Counted from the first letter of the stretch, positions 1 to 5,988 are shown. The stretch is DNA of 6,828 nt from an uncultured Erysipelotrichaceae bacterium (GCA_900314345.1 OMUX01000369.1:1-6828); one strand, 5' to 3'. Numbers and translations: made by a program. The notes: generated from the letters alone by a model not told the origin.

Positions 1-1
1 T

Positions 2-2449
2 CACAATGATGAACTGAAGAAGAGCAAGGATGCCTTGCAGTCTGATTATGATGAACTGGAGCGCAGCAATGACACGCTGCGTGCAGGAAATGCATCTCTG
101 ATTCAAAGTAATGAAAACCTGAAGACAGACAATGCTTCACTGAAGGAACATAATGATTCACTGCAGTCAGATAACGATGCATTAAGGGCAAGCAATGTGT
201 CTCTTCAGTCTCATAATGATGAGCTGCAGAAAAGCAAGGATGCACTGCAGAGTGATTATGATGAACTGAATCGTTCGAATGATACCCTGAAGTCCATCAA
301 TGCATCGCTTCTGACAGGCAATGAGAGTCTGCAGAAGAACAATGCGTCTTTAAAAGAGCACAATGATACATTGCAGTCAGATAATGACAGCCTGCGGGCA
401 ACCAATACAACACTGCAGAGCCACAATGATGAACTCAAGGAAAGAAACCAGACACTCCGGACAAATAACGAAGCATTAAAGGAAAACAATGACAATCTGC
501 AGAAAGACAATGCTTCCCTGAAAGCACACAATGATACACTGCAGTCCGACTATGATGAGCTGAACCGTTCGAATGATACCCTGCGCACCATCAATGCTTC
601 TTTGATGATGGGCAATGAGGATCTGAAGAAGAGCAATGCAACCCTGCAGTCAGATAATGATGATCTGAAGGCCAGCAATGCATCATTGCAGTCTCACAAT
701 GATGAACTGAAGAAAAGCAATGATGTACTGAAGTCCGACTATGATGAACTCCAGCGCAGCAATGACACACTTCGTGCAGGAAATGCTTCTCTGATTCAAA
801 GCAATGACAGCCTGCAGAAGAACAATGCATCTCTGAAGGAACACAATGATTCCCTCAAGACTGACAATGATGCATTAAGAGCAAGCAATACATCTCTTCA
901 GGAAAGCAAGGATGCACTGCAGTCTGACTATGATGAACTGAACCGCTCCAATGATACATTGCGAGCAATCAATGCATCGTTGATGACAGGCAATGCAAAC
1001 CTGAAGACAGACAATGCTTCGCTCAAGGAACACAATGATTCCCTGCAGGCAGACAACGATTCCCTCAAAGCGAGCAACACGGAATTAAAGTCTCACAATG
1101 ATGAACTGCAGAAAAGCAATGATGAACTGAAGTCTGACTATGATGAACTCCAGCGCAGCAATGACACACTTCGTGCAGGAAATGCTTCTCTGATTCAAAG
1201 CAATGACAGCCTGCAGAAGAACAATGCATCTCTGAAGGAACACAATGATTCCCTCAAGACTGACAATGATGCATTAAGAGCAAGCAATACATCTCTTCAG
1301 GAAAGCAAGGATGCACTGCAGTCTGACTATGATGAACTCCAGCGCAGCAATGATACCTTGCGGGCAAGCAACTCTTCATTGATCAAGTACAGCCAGAACC
1401 TGAAGGCAGACAACCATGCCCTGCAGGCACACAATGACGAACTTCGCATGAGCAACCATAATCTGCAGGCGGACTTTGATGAACTGCAGAAGAACAACAA
1501 CACACTGCAGTCCGACAATGAAAGCCTGACAGCAGATAATGAGGTGCTGCTTCATGATTCCAGGGAAGATGCCCTGACCCATGTCATGAACCGCAGAGGT
1601 CTGAATGAGGATGCACAGAAGTTCCTGGATGAACATGCAAAGCTGATCCTGATTCAGATCGATATCAATGACTTCAAGCTGTTCAATGACCTGTACGGAC
1701 ACCATATCGGCGATCAGCTGCTGATTGCCCTGGCAGATGAATTCCGGCAGCTTGTTCCGGAAGGGGATATCCTTGCAAGATACGGCGGTGATGAGTTCAC
1801 CCTCATGATCGACGGTCCGGAAAAGGCATGGATGAAGAAGGCGTATCATTTCTTCAACAGCCTGCATCTGTTTGAATATGAAGGAAAGCGGTATACCTAC
1901 ATGCTTTCCGCAGGCTTTGCGGCATATCCGGAACAGACGCTGTCGCTTGCCACACTGCTGCGCATGGCTGACTCTGCCCTGTACCATGCAAAGATGATCA
2001 CGAAAGAGAAGTTCTGGAAGTATGAACCGGAAATGGACCATGACTTCCGTTCCTCCTTCGGCTTCAATGCCAGGAATCTTTCCAGCTGTGCGCCAGGAGC
2101 GATGCTGATCTGCAAGGCAGATGAATCGAAGGAAATCCTGTTTGCCAATGAACAGTGTGCTGAACTGTTCGGCTATGAGAGCATCCCTTCCTTCCTGGGC
2201 GTGGTGAAATCCTTTCATACCCTGGTGATACCGGAAGATCAGGAAAAACTGAATCACAGCATTGAAATGCTGAATGAAAGCCAGGAACAGTATCTTCTCA
2301 ACTACCATGTCCTGTGCAAGGATGGCAAGGAGAAGCATATCCTGAATGCAGGACGGCTTGTGGACAATGAACATTTCGGACTGATCTTCTATTCCTTCCT
2401 GTTTGATTTCGACAGGATCATGGAAGAGATTCAGAAGGATGCGGAATGA
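2..2449 (+). CDS. Long heptad-repeat coiled-coil diguanylate cyclase (GGDEF) with C-terminal PAS-like domain; 5' end outside window
   Basis: Predicted to make cyclic di-GMP from two GTP. The frame is open to the left edge and the repeats run through it, so the true start is upstream; a TTG near base 35 is only a heptad Leu codon. Of the 815 visible residues, about 4-514 are 73 perfect heptads. A GGDEF domain follows (about 520-680): DALTHVMNRRGL at its start, then DINDFKLFND (metal-binding Asp 554) and GDQLL, and intact YGGDEF (GGDEF at residues 595-599). The inhibitory RxxD site reads PEGD, so its Arg is missing and product inhibition is probably lost. Residues about 690-805 resemble a PAS fold (LFGYES, then IPEDQEKL, then a CKDGKE turn). 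No membrane segment or signal peptide is visible, but either could lie in the missing N-terminus. The cyclase assignment is strong; the PAS call is moderate; the role of the rod is unknown. Confidence 0.93.
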   Translation, partial: HNDELKKSKDALQSDYDELERSNDTLRAGNASLIQSNENLKTDNASLKEHNDSLQSDNDALRASNVSLQSHNDELQKSKDALQSDYDELNRSNDTLKSINASLLTGNESLQKNNASLKEHNDTLQSDNDSLRATNTTLQSHNDELKERNQTLRTNNEALKENNDNLQKDNASLKAHNDTLQSDYDELNRSNDTLRTINASLMMGNEDLKKSNATLQSDNDDLKASNASLQSHNDELKKSNDVLKSDYDELQRSNDTLRAGNASLIQSNDSLQKNNASLKEHNDSLKTDNDALRASNTSLQESKDALQSDYDELNRSNDTLRAINASLMTGNANLKTDNASLKEHNDSLQADNDSLKASNTELKSHNDELQKSNDELKSDYDELQRSNDTLRAGNASLIQSNDSLQKNNASLKEHNDSLKTDNDALRASNTSLQESKDALQSDYDELQRSNDTLRASNSSLIKYSQNLKADNHALQAHNDELRMSNHNLQADFDELQKNNNTLQSDNESLTADNEVLLHDSREDALTHVMNRRGLNEDAQKFLDEHAKLILIQIDINDFKLFNDLYGHHIGDQLLIALADEFRQLVPEGDILARYGGDEFTLMIDGPEKAWMKKAYHFFNSLHLFEYEGKRYTYMLSAGFAAYPEQTLSLATLLRMADSALYHAKMITKEKFWKYEPEMDHDFRSSFGFNARNLSSCAPGAMLICKADESKEILFANEQCAELFGYESIPSFLGVVKSFHTLVIPEDQEKLNHSIEMLNESQEQYLLNYHVLCKDGKEKHILNAGRLVDNEHFGLIFYSFLFDFDRIMEEIQKDAE
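737..939 (+). repeat. 203-base perfect direct repeat, copy 1
   Basis: This stretch is base-for-base identical to 1136-1338, at an offset of 399 bases (19 heptads). The flanks differ at once: C against T at 736/1135 on the left, and ELNRS against ELQRS codons on the right. Identity at synonymous positions, where other heptads vary freely, points to a recent duplication or gene conversion rather than protein-level selection. Confidence 0.95.
1136..1338 (+). repeat. 203-base perfect direct repeat, copy 2
   Basis: Second copy of the 203-base repeat, in the same orientation and reading frame as 737-939. It spans parts of the super-repeat copies starting at 1103 and 1292. Recombination between the two copies would delete or add 399 bases (133 residues) and keep the frame. 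Confidence 0.95.
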
Positions 2450-2451
2450 TG
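2433..2451 (+). promoter_or_regulatory. Ribosome binding site and ATGA stop/start overlap coupling the cyclase and UDG-like genes
   Basis: AGAAGG at 2433-2438 lies inside the end of the cyclase gene, 7 bases before the ATG at 2446. The cyclase stop TGA (2447-2449) overlaps that start as ATGA. A second ATG follows directly at 2449, 10 bases from the Shine-Dalgarno, and would give a TGATG overlap. Both starts are usable and differ by one Met. The arrangement is typical of translational coupling. Confidence 0.75.
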
Positions 2452-3042
2452 GATCCCTTTGAAGAAAGAATCCGGAAAATCCGGGAAGAGATCGATGCAG
2501 ATCCGGACAATGCGTTCTGGCATGAACAGGGCATCGGCCCGGTGTTCCAGGCATCCCCTGAAGCACGGATTGTGCTGATCGGACAAGCACCCGGACGTAA
2601 GGTACAGGAGACGGGAATCCCGTTCAATGACCAGTCCGGAAGGACATTGATGTCATGGCTTGGCATGGATGAACCGTTCTTTCATTCTGAAAAAGTAGGC
2701 ATCCTGCCGGTGGATTTCTATTATCCGGGCAAGGGAAAGTCAGGAGACCTTCCGCCAAGGACGATCATGGCCAGCCGCTATCATGACCGGCTTCTTGCAT
2801 GCATGCCGAAGGCAAAGCTCAGGATCCTGATCGGAAGATATGCCGTGGATTGGTATCTCAAGGACAGGATGAAGGAGAATCTGACGGAAACGGTCAGGAA
2901 TTACAAGGATTATCTTCCAGAGTATTTTCCCGTTGTGCACCCGAGTCCTTTGAACCAGAGATGGCAGAAGAACAACCCATGGTTCATGGAAGAAGTAGTG
3001 CCTGCGCTGCAGAAGGAAATTTTGAGAACGTTTACGGGCTGA
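2446..3042 (+). CDS. Uracil-DNA glycosylase superfamily protein (putative DNA base-excision enzyme)
   Basis: A 198-residue protein of the uracil-DNA glycosylase superfamily, whose members remove uracil or other damaged bases from DNA as the first step of base excision repair. Motif 1 reads GQAPG (residues 46-50), followed by TGIPFND and SGRTL (56-68). A central YPG...SGDLPPR block lies at 93-105, LLACMPKAK at 116-124, and the C-terminal loop HPSPLN (165-170) is followed by RW and NNPWF. These blocks match a compact bacterial UDG-family group often annotated only as uracil-DNA glycosylase family protein. There is a single Cys (119), so the four-Cys iron-sulfur cluster of family 4 enzymes is absent. 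Gln sits where family 4 has Glu in motif 1, so substrate and activity are less certain than the fold. It overlaps the upstream cyclase stop by 4 bases and is probably translated with it. Confidence 0.88.
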   Translation: MMDPFEERIRKIREEIDADPDNAFWHEQGIGPVFQASPEARIVLIGQAPGRKVQETGIPFNDQSGRTLMSWLGMDEPFFHSEKVGILPVDFYYPGKGKSGDLPPRTIMASRYHDRLLACMPKAKLRILIGRYAVDWYLKDRMKENLTETVRNYKDYLPEYFPVVHPSPLNQRWQKNNPWFMEEVVPALQKEILRTFTG

Positions 3043-3049
3043 AACCATC

Positions 3050-3079
3050 TTCACAGAACAACAGTGTAAATATTAAAAT
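3050..3079 (+). promoter_or_regulatory. Possible sigma-A type promoter for the PAS-GGDEF-EAL gene
   Basis: TTCACA (3050-3055) and TAAAAT (3074-3079) each match the -35 and -10 consensus at five of six positions, with an 18-base spacer. They lie in the only AT-rich gap between the UDG-like gene and the next start. The implied leader is very short, about 15-20 bases, and the ribosome binding site begins at 3089. This is a motif match only; read-through from upstream is equally possible because no terminator is visible here. Confidence 0.35.
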
Positions 3080-3088
3080 GGTGACATC

Positions 3089-3106
3089 GGAAAGGACGAA
3101 GGTATG
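3089..3106 (+). promoter_or_regulatory. Ribosome binding site that decides the start at 3104
   Basis: GGAAAGGA at 3089-3096 is 7 bases from the ATG at 3104. A second purine block, GAAGG at 3098-3102, is too close to the ATG to serve. The first block supports this start for the PAS-GGDEF-EAL protein. Confidence 0.6.
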
Positions 3107-4792
3107 AGCGGACTCTATCATTTCACGGACAAGGAGCGGGAATTCTTTGAGAAGATGCCTTTCAATATGGCCATCTACCAGACCGTGAATGGAAAGACAT
3201 CCACGGTGCTTGTCAGTGATGCAATGTGCTCTTTCTACGGCATGCCGCGTGAAGATGTGATCCTGAGCCTGAATACCAGCATGTTCCGCTTTGTCCATCC
3301 TGATGATGCGCCTAGGATTGCCTATGCAGGCACACAGTTCCAGAAAGGACTTGCTGACTACAGCGTCCGCTACCGGGCACAGCTGCGCGGCATGGATCAT
3401 TATCATGAGATCCACTGCATCGGCGAGAAAAGAAAGATGCCTGACGGCACATTGCTTGCATTCTTCCTGTACATGGATGTGGAAGCTACACAGGAAGATG
3501 ACCGTGAAGCCATAGAAATGTTCAATGACTTCCGCAAGGATATCGTTTACCATGATGAGCTCACCGGTCTTGGCAACAAGATGTACCTCATGACTTTTGG
3601 CATGGATGAGACTGCCCGCATCTGCAATGAAGGAAATACACCGGCTGCCGTCTTCATGAATATCACCAGCCTGAAGGCATACAATGCACAGTACGGAAAA
3701 CAGGCTGGCGATGATCTTCTGAAAGGACTTGCCGGTCTTCTGAAGCAGTTCTTCCCGGATGCCTTAAGCATCCGCTATGTGGATGACCGGTTCATCATGC
3801 TCTGCAGGGCAAAGGATCTTCTGGAACAGCTCGGGAAGATGGAAGAGGAGTTCCGGAAGCTGCGCAAGGGCGGCAACTGCCGTCTGATCTACGGGATCTA
3901 TTTTCCTGTTCCCGACAAGGATGACATCAATACGATCATTGAACGTTCCAGCTATGCGCTCAAGCAGATCGGCAGTGATACAAGAATCAACTGGAGCGTC
4001 TATGACACAGACATGGATCAGGAGTACTGGCATGAGCAGTATGTCCTGAACTGTCTGGACCAGGCTATGGAACAGAACTGGATCATTCCGTATTACCAGC
4101 CGGTCTATGACAACCGCACGGGAAACCTGTATGGCCTTGAGGCACTGGCCATATGGATTGATCCGCAGAAGGGCATGCTTGCCCCGTACCGCTTCATTCC
4201 GGTACTGGAAAAGTACCACCTGACATGGAAGCTCGACTGGCACATGCTTTGCTGCGTGCTTCATGATCTCAGGAGGCTGCAGGATGCCGGAAGAAAACTG
4301 CATCCAATATCCGTGAACATTGCCCGTGAGGATCTTGAACGTGAACATGCCATTGAACATATCCTGAAACTGGTCGATGAAAGCGGCATTGAGCGCAGGT
4401 ACATTGTCTTTGAAATCACGGAACGGGATCTTGCCGTGGATGATGCAAGGTTCCGCGAAGCAATTGAATGTCTTCGCAGAGAAGGCTTCCAGACATGGGT
4501 GGACGACTTCGGCAGCGGCTATTCCAGTCTGAATGTCATGCATGAGTATCACTTTGATCTGATCAAGCTGGATATGCAGTTCCTGCAGACCCTGGATGAA
4601 AACAAAGAGGTGAACCATGTCATCATGGCATCGGTTGTGCAGGCTGCCCATCAGCTTGGCATTGAAACACTTACCGAGGGTGTTGAGACTAAGGACCATC
4701 TGGCCTTTCTCAAGGAAATCCATTGTGATCTTTCACAAGGGTATCTCTTCTCCAAGCCAAAGCCTTTAAGTGAACTCCAGGATGTTCTCTGA
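3104..4792 (+). CDS. PAS-GGDEF-EAL protein; probable c-di-GMP phosphodiesterase with degenerate GGDEF domain
   Basis: A 562-residue protein predicted to cleave c-di-GMP to pGpG. Residues about 15-130 look like a PAS sensor (FYGMPREDV, then VHPDD, then a late strand ending in FFLYMDV). Residues about 148-300 are a GGDEF fold starting DELTGLGN, but the signature reads VDDRF (226-230) and the first metal Asp is Asn 186. Asn 194 and Asp 203, which contact guanine in active cyclases, remain. It is therefore probably not a cyclase but could still bind GTP. Residues about 318-560 are an EAL domain: EAL 346-348, Asn 405, Glu 437, Asp 467-468, Lys 488, Glu 525 and Gln 545, spaced as in characterised EAL enzymes. 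One oddity is Ile 350 where EALxRW enzymes have Arg. No membrane segment is seen, so it is probably cytoplasmic. It precedes the peptidase gene by 14 bases. Confidence 0.93.
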   Translation: MSGLYHFTDKEREFFEKMPFNMAIYQTVNGKTSTVLVSDAMCSFYGMPREDVILSLNTSMFRFVHPDDAPRIAYAGTQFQKGLADYSVRYRAQLRGMDHYHEIHCIGEKRKMPDGTLLAFFLYMDVEATQEDDREAIEMFNDFRKDIVYHDELTGLGNKMYLMTFGMDETARICNEGNTPAAVFMNITSLKAYNAQYGKQAGDDLLKGLAGLLKQFFPDALSIRYVDDRFIMLCRAKDLLEQLGKMEEEFRKLRKGGNCRLIYGIYFPVPDKDDINTIIERSSYALKQIGSDTRINWSVYDTDMDQEYWHEQYVLNCLDQAMEQNWIIPYYQPVYDNRTGNLYGLEALAIWIDPQKGMLAPYRFIPVLEKYHLTWKLDWHMLCCVLHDLRRLQDAGRKLHPISVNIAREDLEREHAIEHILKLVDESGIERRYIVFEITERDLAVDDARFREAIECLRREGFQTWVDDFGSGYSSLNVMHEYHFDLIKLDMQFLQTLDENKEVNHVIMASVVQAAHQLGIETLTEGVETKDHLAFLKEIHCDLSQGYLFSKPKPLSELQDVL

Positions 4793-4793
4793 A

Positions 4794-4809
4794 AGAAGGA
4801 AATGCCATG
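4794..4809 (+). promoter_or_regulatory. Strong ribosome binding site in the 14-base EAL-peptidase gap
   Basis: AGAAGGA at 4794-4800 is 6 bases before the ATG at 4807 and fills most of the gap after the stop at 4790-4792. There is no room for an independent promoter between the genes, which supports co-transcription. Confidence 0.7.
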
Positions 4810-5949
4810 AAGCTTGTCAGGAATGCTGAAGTCCTCAGCCCGGAACCGCTCGGGAAAAAGGATATATTGATTGAAGGTACAAAGATCGCATGGATCGCTG
4901 AAAGGATCCACGGCTATGAAGAAGCGGAAGTTATTGACGCATCCGGTCTGACGCTTGTACCCGGATATATTGATCTGCATGAACATATCACAGGAGGCGG
5001 CGGGGAACAGGGCTTTGCAAGCCGTGTTCCGGAAGCCTCTCTTTCTCTTCTCATTCAAAGCGGCGTGACAACGGTGCTTGGCCTGCTTGGAACAGACGGC
5101 ATCACAAGAAGCCTGGAAAATCTCCTTGCCAAGGCACGGGAGTTTCAGGAAAACGGCATCACTGCTTATATACTCTCCGGTTCCTATGGCTATCCGCCGG
5201 TGACCTTCACCGGCAGTGTGGAACGGGATCTGGTGCTGATTCCCGAAGTCAGAGGTGTCAAGACCGCCGTCAGCGACCACAGAAGCTCCGATCCCCAGAG
5301 CAAGGAACTCATTGCCCTTGGCACAGCTGTCAGAAGAGGTGCAATGCTTGCTGGAAAGGGCGGTTTTGTCACCATGCATATGGGAAGCGGAAGAAAGGGA
5401 CTGGACCCTTTGTTCAAAGCCCTGGCAGAAAGCGATCTTCCTGCATACACGTTCCTGCCGACACATATGCTCCGGACAGAACATCTCATGGAGCAGGGAC
5501 TGCAGTTTATTTCCATGGGCGGCTATATGGACTGCACGGCAGAAGGAGAGGAACCAGGACTTTCAGAGACCGCTGACAAGCTTCTGAAGCTGATTTCTTC
5601 AGACAAGGATGTCATTCATCATCTGACGCTTTCCTCTGATGCCTTCGGTTCCATGCCGAAATTCAACGAACATATGGAATGCATCGGACTGACCTACAGC
5701 GGTCCGCAGTCATTGCATGAAACGATGAAGGCACTTGTAAACAAGGGACTTGCACTTCCGGACGCGATCCGCCTTCTGACCATCAATCCTGCCAAGGTGC
5801 TGCACCTTTCCGGCAAGGGCCGGATTGCAGAAGGCTGTGATGCCGACTTCCTGCTTCTCAATGAGAAGCTGAATATCACATCCGTTTATGCAAAGGGAAG
5901 ATGTGCCATGGATCATGGCAATGTACTGATGAAAGGAAGATTTGAGTGA
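4807..5949 (+). CDS. iadA: Isoaspartyl dipeptidase (beta-aspartyl-peptidase, IadA family, M38)
   Basis: A 380-residue cytosolic amidohydrolase-superfamily zinc peptidase. The family cleaves beta-aspartyl (isoAsp) dipeptides left when proteins with isomerised Asp or deamidated Asn are degraded. Residues known from the E. coli enzyme can be placed one by one: metal ligands His 58 and His 60 (DLHEH), the carboxylated bridging Lys 152 (GVK), His 191 (MHMG), His 220 (PTH) and Asp 278 (SSDAFGS). The substrate residues are Glu 67 (GGGGEQG), Tyr 127 (SGSY), Arg 159 (SDHRS), Arg 223 and Ser 282. Length fits the family (about 390). The C-terminus shows the usual urease-like NPAKVL and DADFLLL segments. 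There is no signal peptide. The start is supported by AGAAGGA six bases upstream. Function is the most secure in the window; its link to the c-di-GMP genes is only positional. Confidence 0.95.
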   Translation: MKLVRNAEVLSPEPLGKKDILIEGTKIAWIAERIHGYEEAEVIDASGLTLVPGYIDLHEHITGGGGEQGFASRVPEASLSLLIQSGVTTVLGLLGTDGITRSLENLLAKAREFQENGITAYILSGSYGYPPVTFTGSVERDLVLIPEVRGVKTAVSDHRSSDPQSKELIALGTAVRRGAMLAGKGGFVTMHMGSGRKGLDPLFKALAESDLPAYTFLPTHMLRTEHLMEQGLQFISMGGYMDCTAEGEEPGLSETADKLLKLISSDKDVIHHLTLSSDAFGSMPKFNEHMECIGLTYSGPQSLHETMKALVNKGLALPDAIRLLTINPAKVLHLSGKGRIAEGCDADFLLLNEKLNITSVYAKGRCAMDHGNVLMKGRFE

Positions 5950-5971
5950 ATGCCGGGCAGCCGGCATTTTT
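5949..5971 (+). terminator. Short hairpin with T run after iadA; weak intrinsic terminator or attenuator
   Basis: AATGCCGG (5949-5956) pairs perfectly with CCGGCATT (5961-5968) around a GCAG loop. Five T residues (5967-5971) follow, two of them inside the stem. The hairpin starts on the last base of the iadA stop codon. The short T tail and the ribosome binding site just behind it suggest partial termination that lowers expression of the esterase gene rather than a full stop. Confidence 0.6.
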
Positions 5972-5988
5972 AGAAGGGGATTCCAATG
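5972..5988 (+). promoter_or_regulatory. Ribosome binding site for the esterase gene
   Basis: AGAAGG at 5972-5977, inside AGAAGGGGA, is 8 bases before the ATG at 5986 and immediately follows the T run of the hairpin. It supports this start. I see no separate promoter in the 36-base gap. Confidence 0.65.

Larger units (their letters stand above)
11..1543 (+). repeat. 73 consecutive 21-base heptad repeats encoding an Asn/Leu coiled coil
   Basis: Each 21-base unit encodes seven residues of pattern x-L-x-x-x-N-x. Read by hand, all 73 units have Leu at the second position and 60 have Asn at the sixth; the exceptions are 7 Tyr, 4 Lys, 1 Phe and 1 Ser. The 4/3 spacing of Leu and Asn places Leu at core position d and Asn at core position a of a coiled coil. 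There is no stutter or skip in 1533 bases. Units group into higher-order copies starting near 11, 221, 431, 704, 893, 1103 and 1292, of 10, 10, 13, 9, 10, 9 and 12 heptads. A typical copy begins (S/E)LQ-x-SKD then ALQSDYD and ends in SHND. The last copy decays towards the GGDEF domain. The array continues off the left edge, so its full length is unknown. Confidence 0.95.

Noticed and set aside
35..37. TTG as the start codon of the cyclase gene
   Set aside because: The same frame is open to the left edge and the heptad pattern continues without change before it, so this is an internal Leu codon.
591..830. Minus-strand frame encoding a His/Cys-rich repeat resembling a metal-binding protein
   Set aside because: It is the reverse reading of the heptad codons (CAATGATGAACTGC-type units give HHC-like residues), has no ribosome binding site, and lies wholly inside the cyclase gene.
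11..1543. CRISPR array or non-coding tandem repeat
   Set aside because: The 21-base units are degenerate, stay in one reading frame and have no conserved repeat/unique spacer alternation; they encode a regular protein heptad.
1376..2590. Long 404-residue open frame on the minus strand
   Set aside because: It mirrors the cyclase and UDG-like genes, shows no recognisable motif, and overlaps domains with clear conserved motifs on the plus strand.
3043..3103. c-di-GMP riboswitch before the PAS-GGDEF-EAL gene
   Set aside because: The gap is only 61 bases and shows none of the paired stems or tetraloop features of GEMM-type riboswitches.
3764..4723. Long 319-residue minus-strand frame opposite the EAL domain
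   Set aside because: Shadow of the EAL-coding strand; no motif or ribosome binding site supports it.
11..5949. Functional link between the Asn-rich rod (possible isoAsp formation) and the isoaspartyl dipeptidase
   Set aside because: The rod contains no Asn-Gly, the fastest deamidating pair, and IadA acts on free dipeptides rather than proteins; only proximity supports the idea.
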